Shown piece by piece: positions 5,963 to 8,959 of a DNA stretch of 8,959 nt. The DNA comes from Deltaproteobacteria bacterium. Its GTDB lineage: Bacteria > Myxococcota > Myxococcia > SLRQ01. The first letter of the stretch is position 1, and each line of letters starts with the position of its first letter. A model generated the notes under the pieces. The model made no database searches, was not told the DNA's origin, and saw only the letters and a program-made list of their open reading frames with translations. A program made the translations under genes and the position numbers. The stretch covers positions 1 to 8,959 of the forward strand of contig SKWY01000201.1 in assembly GCA_007128675.1 (NCBI GenBank), in the 5' to 3' direction.

Positions 5963-7664
5963 ACTCGCCGTCGAGCTCATCACAGAGGTAGCAGGACTTG
6001 AGCCTCAGAACGTCTTCCTCACGGCGGACGAATGCATCGACCACTCTAGCGTCGAACTGCCTATCTCTTTCCTCGAGCAGAATCGACATGGCCGTCTGAT
6101 GGGGGAACGAAGGCTTGTAGCAGCGCCGACTGATGATGGCGTCATAAGCATCGGCCACGGCCACGATTCTGGCCTCCACCGGGATCTCCTCTCCTTTCTT
6201 TCGGAAAGGGTAGCCTCCGCCGTCCCATCTCTCGTGGTGAAAGAACGCGATGTTCTTTCCCAGCCGAAGCAGCCCCATCGGCCCTTCCGTTCCCGCTTGA
6301 CGCTCCGCCCCCTCTAGAGTCTGTCCGCCAATCAAGGGATGAGTGCGCATCACACGCCATTCCTCGGGAGTGAGTCTTTCCGGCTTGAGCAGAATGCTAT
6401 CCGGGATGCCTACTTTTCCTATGTCATGTAGCGGGGCCGCCTTGTAGATGGCTGTCACGAAGTCATCGTCCACACTCTCGAAGCCGGGCTGACCGGCGAG
6501 CTCTTCGGCCAAAATCCGCGCGTAACCCCGCATACGCTCGAGATGGTGCCCCGTATCCGTGTCTCGGTACTCCGCCAATCGCGCAAGCCCCAAAACCGTC
6601 GCGTCCTGGAAGAGATCCATCTCCTCCATGTGAGCTCGAAGAAGCTTCTGCGCCTGACGAAGATCCTGGTTTGAAGTCGACAGAGCCTCATTTGCCTCGA
6701 GTAGCTCGACGAGCAGGCGCTGTCGCTCACGAGCCAGAGTCTGTCTCTCCAAAGCCCTGTGCACAACCCTGGGTAGAACAGCAATATCCTCTAGTGGCTT
6801 GCGAAGATAGTCATAGGCTCCGGATTCCAGGGCCTGGATGGCTGTATCGGTCGAGGCGTATCCCGTTATTACTATGGCCTCTATATCGGGTTGAATCCTC
6901 CGGGCAATCTGTAGAACCTCGAGGCCGGAGATGTCTGGAAGATTCTTGTCCAGGACGACCAGATCGAAGGAACCGGTACCGAGGCGGTCCAGTGCCTCAC
7001 TGCCATTCGTCGCGACGGTCACGGCAAACCCTTCCCCTTCCAGGGCGGCACCGAAGACCTCCGAAGCACTCTCGTCATCCTCGACGACGAGCACCCTACC
7101 CGACCGGGGCGCACTCTTGGACTCGATCTTTCGCAGATTAGCGATACGCTCGCGCAGGCTCCTTTCGGCTCGGCGAAGAGCGACAGACTCCTCCGCTTGC
7201 CGTCGAAACTCCTCGAACTGAATGGGCTTGGTGAAGAACCGGTCCACTCGAGCACGATTGACAGCGTCCATTGCCGTTCGGATGTCCTGGGAGCCGGTAA
7301 TCAGGACCCGTATCGAATGCGGATGACTTACGAGAGACGCCTCGAGGAGAGTCACCCCAACGCCGTCTGGAAGTACTTGGTCTGCGATGATCAGCTCATA
7401 GTCCTTGTCCTCGAGCATCTCAATTGCCGTGGAAAGGTCTTTGGCGGTGCTCACGTCGAAGGCAGAAGCAAGCGCGTCGGCAAGCATCGCACGGATGGTC
7501 CCGTCATCGTCCAGCACAAGCGCCAAGGGAAGCCCGTCGGACTCGGCGTGGCCAAAGGGGCCGGTCTCGGCAAGCGGCGTTGCCGAAGCGGCGCTCGGCC
7601 TTCTCACCGCGACACCATCTCTGTTGGAATGGAAGCGTTCATCGAAAAGTCCATTATCAACCAA
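5961..7664 (-). CDS. Double-receiver HD-GYP domain response regulator, probable cyclic-di-GMP phosphodiesterase
   Basis: The protein has 567 residues if it starts at TTG. REC1 (about 46-160) has Asp52-54, phospho-acceptor Asp95 (IIADQVLPD), Thr123 and Lys146 (FTKP). REC2 (about 189-305) has Glu195-Asp197, Asp239 (VVLDKNLPD), Thr267 and Lys289 (RKP). Both look competent for phosphorylation. A coiled coil (about 300-345) leads to the HD-GYP domain (about 350-548): His374 in DTDTGHHLERM, HD at 413-414 with DIGK, HPLIGG (442-447), HHERWDGGGYP (476-486) and DAYDA (505-509). These are the metal- and substrate-binding residues of enzymes that hydrolyse cyclic-di-GMP to pGpG or GMP; the usual first Glu is Asp370. 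The tail ends with Cys558-x-x-Cys561. TTG at 7664 overlaps the ttcA end by 8 bases, with CGGGA nearby as a possible ribosome-binding site. An in-frame GTG at 7607 would give 548 residues and both receivers intact. The activating kinase is unknown. Confidence 0.93.
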   Translation of the reverse strand: MVDNGLFDERFHSNRDGVAVRRPSAASATPLAETGPFGHAESDGLPLALVLDDDGTIRAMLADALASAFDVSTAKDLSTAIEMLEDKDYELIIADQVLPDGVGVTLLEASLVSHPHSIRVLITGSQDIRTAMDAVNRARVDRFFTKPIQFEEFRRQAEESVALRRAERSLRERIANLRKIESKSAPRSGRVLVVEDDESASEVFGAALEGEGFAVTVATNGSEALDRLGTGSFDLVVLDKNLPDISGLEVLQIARRIQPDIEAIVITGYASTDTAIQALESGAYDYLRKPLEDIAVLPRVVHRALERQTLARERQRLLVELLEANEALSTSNQDLRQAQKLLRAHMEEMDLFQDATVLGLARLAEYRDTDTGHHLERMRGYARILAEELAGQPGFESVDDDFVTAIYKAAPLHDIGKVGIPDSILLKPERLTPEEWRVMRTHPLIGGQTLEGAERQAGTEGPMGLLRLGKNIAFFHHERWDGGGYPFRKKGEEIPVEARIVAVADAYDAIISRRCYKPSFPHQTAMSILLEERDRQFDARVVDAFVRREEDVLRLKSCYLCDELDGE

Positions 7665-8538
7665 TTTCCCGCTTTTCGGTCCCCGGCGCTACCTCCATCT
7701 CGTAGGACCTCCTCGTTCGACCAGACTCTATGCTCGGAACGGGAAGGCCGATACGTGCCATCAGGTCTCGATCCAGAAGATGCGTCGGAACAACGTTGGA
7801 CAAGGAAGCCAGAAGATTGCCCCTGACCTTGGGGTTGTCCCTGCAAAGATCGTCTAGCAAGCGCTTCACCTTGGTCCGATACAGGTCTTCCTGATTGCAG
7901 CACAGGTCACAGGTGGAGGTTGGAAAGCTCATCAGTCGCGCGAACTCCACTATGTCCGACTCGGAGACGTACGCTAGGGGCCTTATCACAACGTGCTCTC
8001 CGTCGTCGCTTAGCAGTCTGGGCGGCATTGCCTTGGTCTGGCCCGAGTAGAGAATATTGAGCAGCAGGGTTTCGATCAGATCATCACGGTGGTGGCCAAG
8101 GGCAATCTTGGTGGCCCCAAGCTCCCTCGCTACCCGGTAGAGTATGCCCCGACGGAGGCGCGAGCAAAGAGAGCAGTAGGTCTTGCCTTCGGGAACCTTC
8201 TCGACAACCACCGAATGAGTATCCTGGCGCTCCAGATGAAAAGGCACACCCTCGCCTTTTACGAAAGACTCGATGACGTCGCTCTCGAAGCCGGGAAGCC
8301 CTTGATCCACCGTCACCGCGACGATCTCGAAGGTAAAGGGGGTCCGTCGCTGCATGAGTCGGAGAATGTGCAGCAAGGTCATGCTGTCCTTGCCTCCCGA
8401 CAGCGCCACCATCACACGGTCCCGATGCTGTACGAGCCCAAATTCCTTGCAGCAACGACCCACCTCGAGAAGAAGGGCACGGCGCAGCTTCTCCAAACGG
8501 CTCGAATCCGAACCAATCTCTCTAGGCGGAGGTTCCAT
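7657..8538 (-). CDS. ttcA: tRNA 2-thiocytidine(32) synthetase TtcA
   Basis: TtcA uses ATP and an iron-sulfur cluster to replace the oxygen at C2 of cytidine 32 in certain tRNA anticodon loops by sulfur. The 293-residue protein shows the PP-loop SGGKDS (47-52), the cluster motif CSLCSRLRRG (Cys122, Cys125), ALGHHRDDLIETL (146-158), MPPRLLSDDG and VIRPLAY (184-190), and the third cluster cysteine in CDLCCNQEDL (Cys210 to Cys214, probably Cys213). The later stretch SNVVPTHLLD (247-256) also matches the family. The CxxC pair and third cysteine distinguish it from TilS, which shares the PP-loop. E. coli TtcA has 311 residues; here the C-terminal tail is shorter. The ATG at 8538 is preceded by AAGGAA (gap 2) and AAAGGAG (gap 13), neither at ideal distance. 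The stop codon lies inside the start of the HD-GYP gene, so the two are almost certainly co-transcribed and probably translationally coupled. Confidence 0.95.
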   Translation of the reverse strand: MEPPPREIGSDSSRLEKLRRALLLEVGRCCKEFGLVQHRDRVMVALSGGKDSMTLLHILRLMQRRTPFTFEIVAVTVDQGLPGFESDVIESFVKGEGVPFHLERQDTHSVVVEKVPEGKTYCSLCSRLRRGILYRVARELGATKIALGHHRDDLIETLLLNILYSGQTKAMPPRLLSDDGEHVVIRPLAYVSESDIVEFARLMSFPTSTCDLCCNQEDLYRTKVKRLLDDLCRDNPKVRGNLLASLSNVVPTHLLDRDLMARIGLPVPSIESGRTRRSYEMEVAPGTEKREIG

Positions 8539-8753
8539 ACTTCCTTATCGTCTCCTTTGGAGTTGCTGAAAAGTGGCCACTAGTAAGGGACGGCGAAAGG
8601 TTTGCCGCCAAGGCTGCTTGGAGCCTACCAGCCGGTTAGCGGCATCTACAAGCCGGGAAAGGACTGCCCAGAATCATCGGGTACAGGTTATTCACAGCCT
8701 GCCCATAAAGGGCATGGTGCTAATTGGCTACTAGTGATACGTTGTGCGCCGAC
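8539..8753. promoter_or_regulatory. Divergent intergenic region between ttcA and a response regulator gene, with repeats and hairpins
   Basis: This 215-base gap must hold the start signals of both genes, but I found no convincing -35/-10 pair. It has an 11-base direct repeat TGGCYACTAGT (8574-8584 and 8725-8735), one copy near each gene. Two mutually exclusive stems are present: CCAAG/CTTGG (8608-8612 with 8617-8621) and AGGCT/AGCCT (8611-8615 with 8622-8626). A short stem TGCCC-ATAAA-GGGCA lies at 8700-8714, and TTATTCACA (8688-8696) matches the DnaA-box consensus. No small gene is supported here. Confidence 0.4.
8688..8696 (+). promoter_or_regulatory. Single DnaA-box-like site
   Basis: TTATTCACA fits the DnaA-box consensus TTATNCACA exactly. 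It is the only perfect match I noticed and stands in an intergenic region upstream of the response regulator gene. A match of this length is expected by chance about once in several windows of this size, so binding is unproven, and a lone box does not make an origin. Confidence 0.25.
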
Positions 8754-8959
8754 ATGGCCATGGTGCTTCTCGCAGACTCGGACGCCTCAAGATTAAGTGA
8801 GCTGCGGTCCCTCCTTCGACACGAAGGTCATCGCACACTGCTCGCCGCTGACGGTCTCGCATGCCTCGAAAAGGCCCAGAGATCGCATCCTGCTATGATT
8901 ATCGCGGATGTGGGCCTGCCTGCCTTGGACGGCTTTGGACTTGCTCTTTCCGTTAGGGA
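8754..8959 (+). CDS. Response regulator receiver domain, N-terminal part (3' truncated)
   Basis: An open frame starts at the ATG at 8754 and runs off the window end, giving 68 residues. The sequence begins MAMVLLADSD with the acidic pair Asp8/Asp10, followed by a helix (SELRSLLRHEGH) and LLAADGLACLEKA. The phospho-acceptor Asp52 lies in MIIADVGLPALDGF, a standard receiver signature. The Thr/Ser and Lys positions lie beyond the window. The output domain, if any, cannot be seen. A second ATG at 8760 and an in-frame TTG at 8742 are alternative starts; none has a clear ribosome-binding site. It is divergent from ttcA, and nothing visible shows which kinase it serves. Confidence 0.85.
   Translation, partial: MAMVLLADSDASRLSELRSLLRHEGHRTLLAADGLACLEKAQRSHPAMIIADVGLPALDGFGLALSVR

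Noticed and set aside
7197..7826. Plus-strand open frame of 209 codons across the ttcA/HD-GYP junction
   Set aside because: It crosses two strongly supported minus-strand genes and has no domain pattern.
7657..8538. Calling the PP-loop protein TilS (tRNA-Ile lysidine synthetase)
   Set aside because: The CSLCSRLRRG motif, the third cluster cysteine and the VIRPLAY and NVVPTHL segments are TtcA features, and the TilS C-terminal domains are missing.
8539..8753. Replication origin suggested by the DnaA-box match
   Set aside because: There is one box only, no AT-rich unwinding stretch, and no dnaA, dnaN or gidA genes nearby.

Overview
The window is a bacterial chromosome segment, moderately GC-rich by eye, packed with signalling genes. 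Eight genes are supported; the first and last are cut by the window edges. Several features point to Myxococcota or a related lineage of the former Deltaproteobacteria: a class III cyclase fused to a membrane anchor and TPR/HEAT repeats, a protein with a secretion-ATPase-type (GspE/MshEN) N-terminal domain but no ATPase, a double-receiver HD-GYP protein, and degenerate receiver domains. This assignment is inferred from family style, not from a marker gene. I see no mobile element, CRISPR array, tRNA or rRNA.

Layout. Positions 2-1258 (+): C-terminal part of a class III nucleotide cyclase with one membrane helix and a TPR/HEAT tail. Positions 1372-2589 (-): histidine kinase whose N-terminal receiver-like domain has lost its phosphorylation residues; it converges on the cyclase gene and has a good sigma-70-type promoter at 2652-2679. 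Positions 2844-4196, 4239-4952 and 4971-5948 (+): a probable three-gene transcription unit of a GspE-N/GAF-like protein, endonuclease III (nth) and a YihY/BrkB-family membrane protein. Positions 8538-5961 (-): a two-gene unit of ttcA (tRNA 2-thiocytidine synthetase) followed, with an 8-base overlap and a TTG start, by a REC-REC-HD-GYP cyclic-di-GMP phosphodiesterase-type protein. It converges on the BrkB gene with only 12 bases between stop codons, across a GC-rich hairpin. Positions 8754-8959 (+): start of a receiver-domain response regulator, divergent from ttcA.

How the parts may work together. Most genes handle information rather than metabolism: cAMP synthesis, His-Asp phosphorelay, probable cyclic-di-GMP turnover and a possible (degenerate) cyclic-di-GMP-binding fold. 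The two housekeeping genes (nth for base excision repair, ttcA for tRNA thiolation) each share a transcription unit with signalling or membrane genes. No single new defence or metabolic system is evident. The observations most worth checking are the fully degenerate pseudo-receiver kinase, the ttcA/HD-GYP overlap, the GspE-N/acidic linker/GAF-like protein, and the cyclase with a probable periplasmic HEAT tail.
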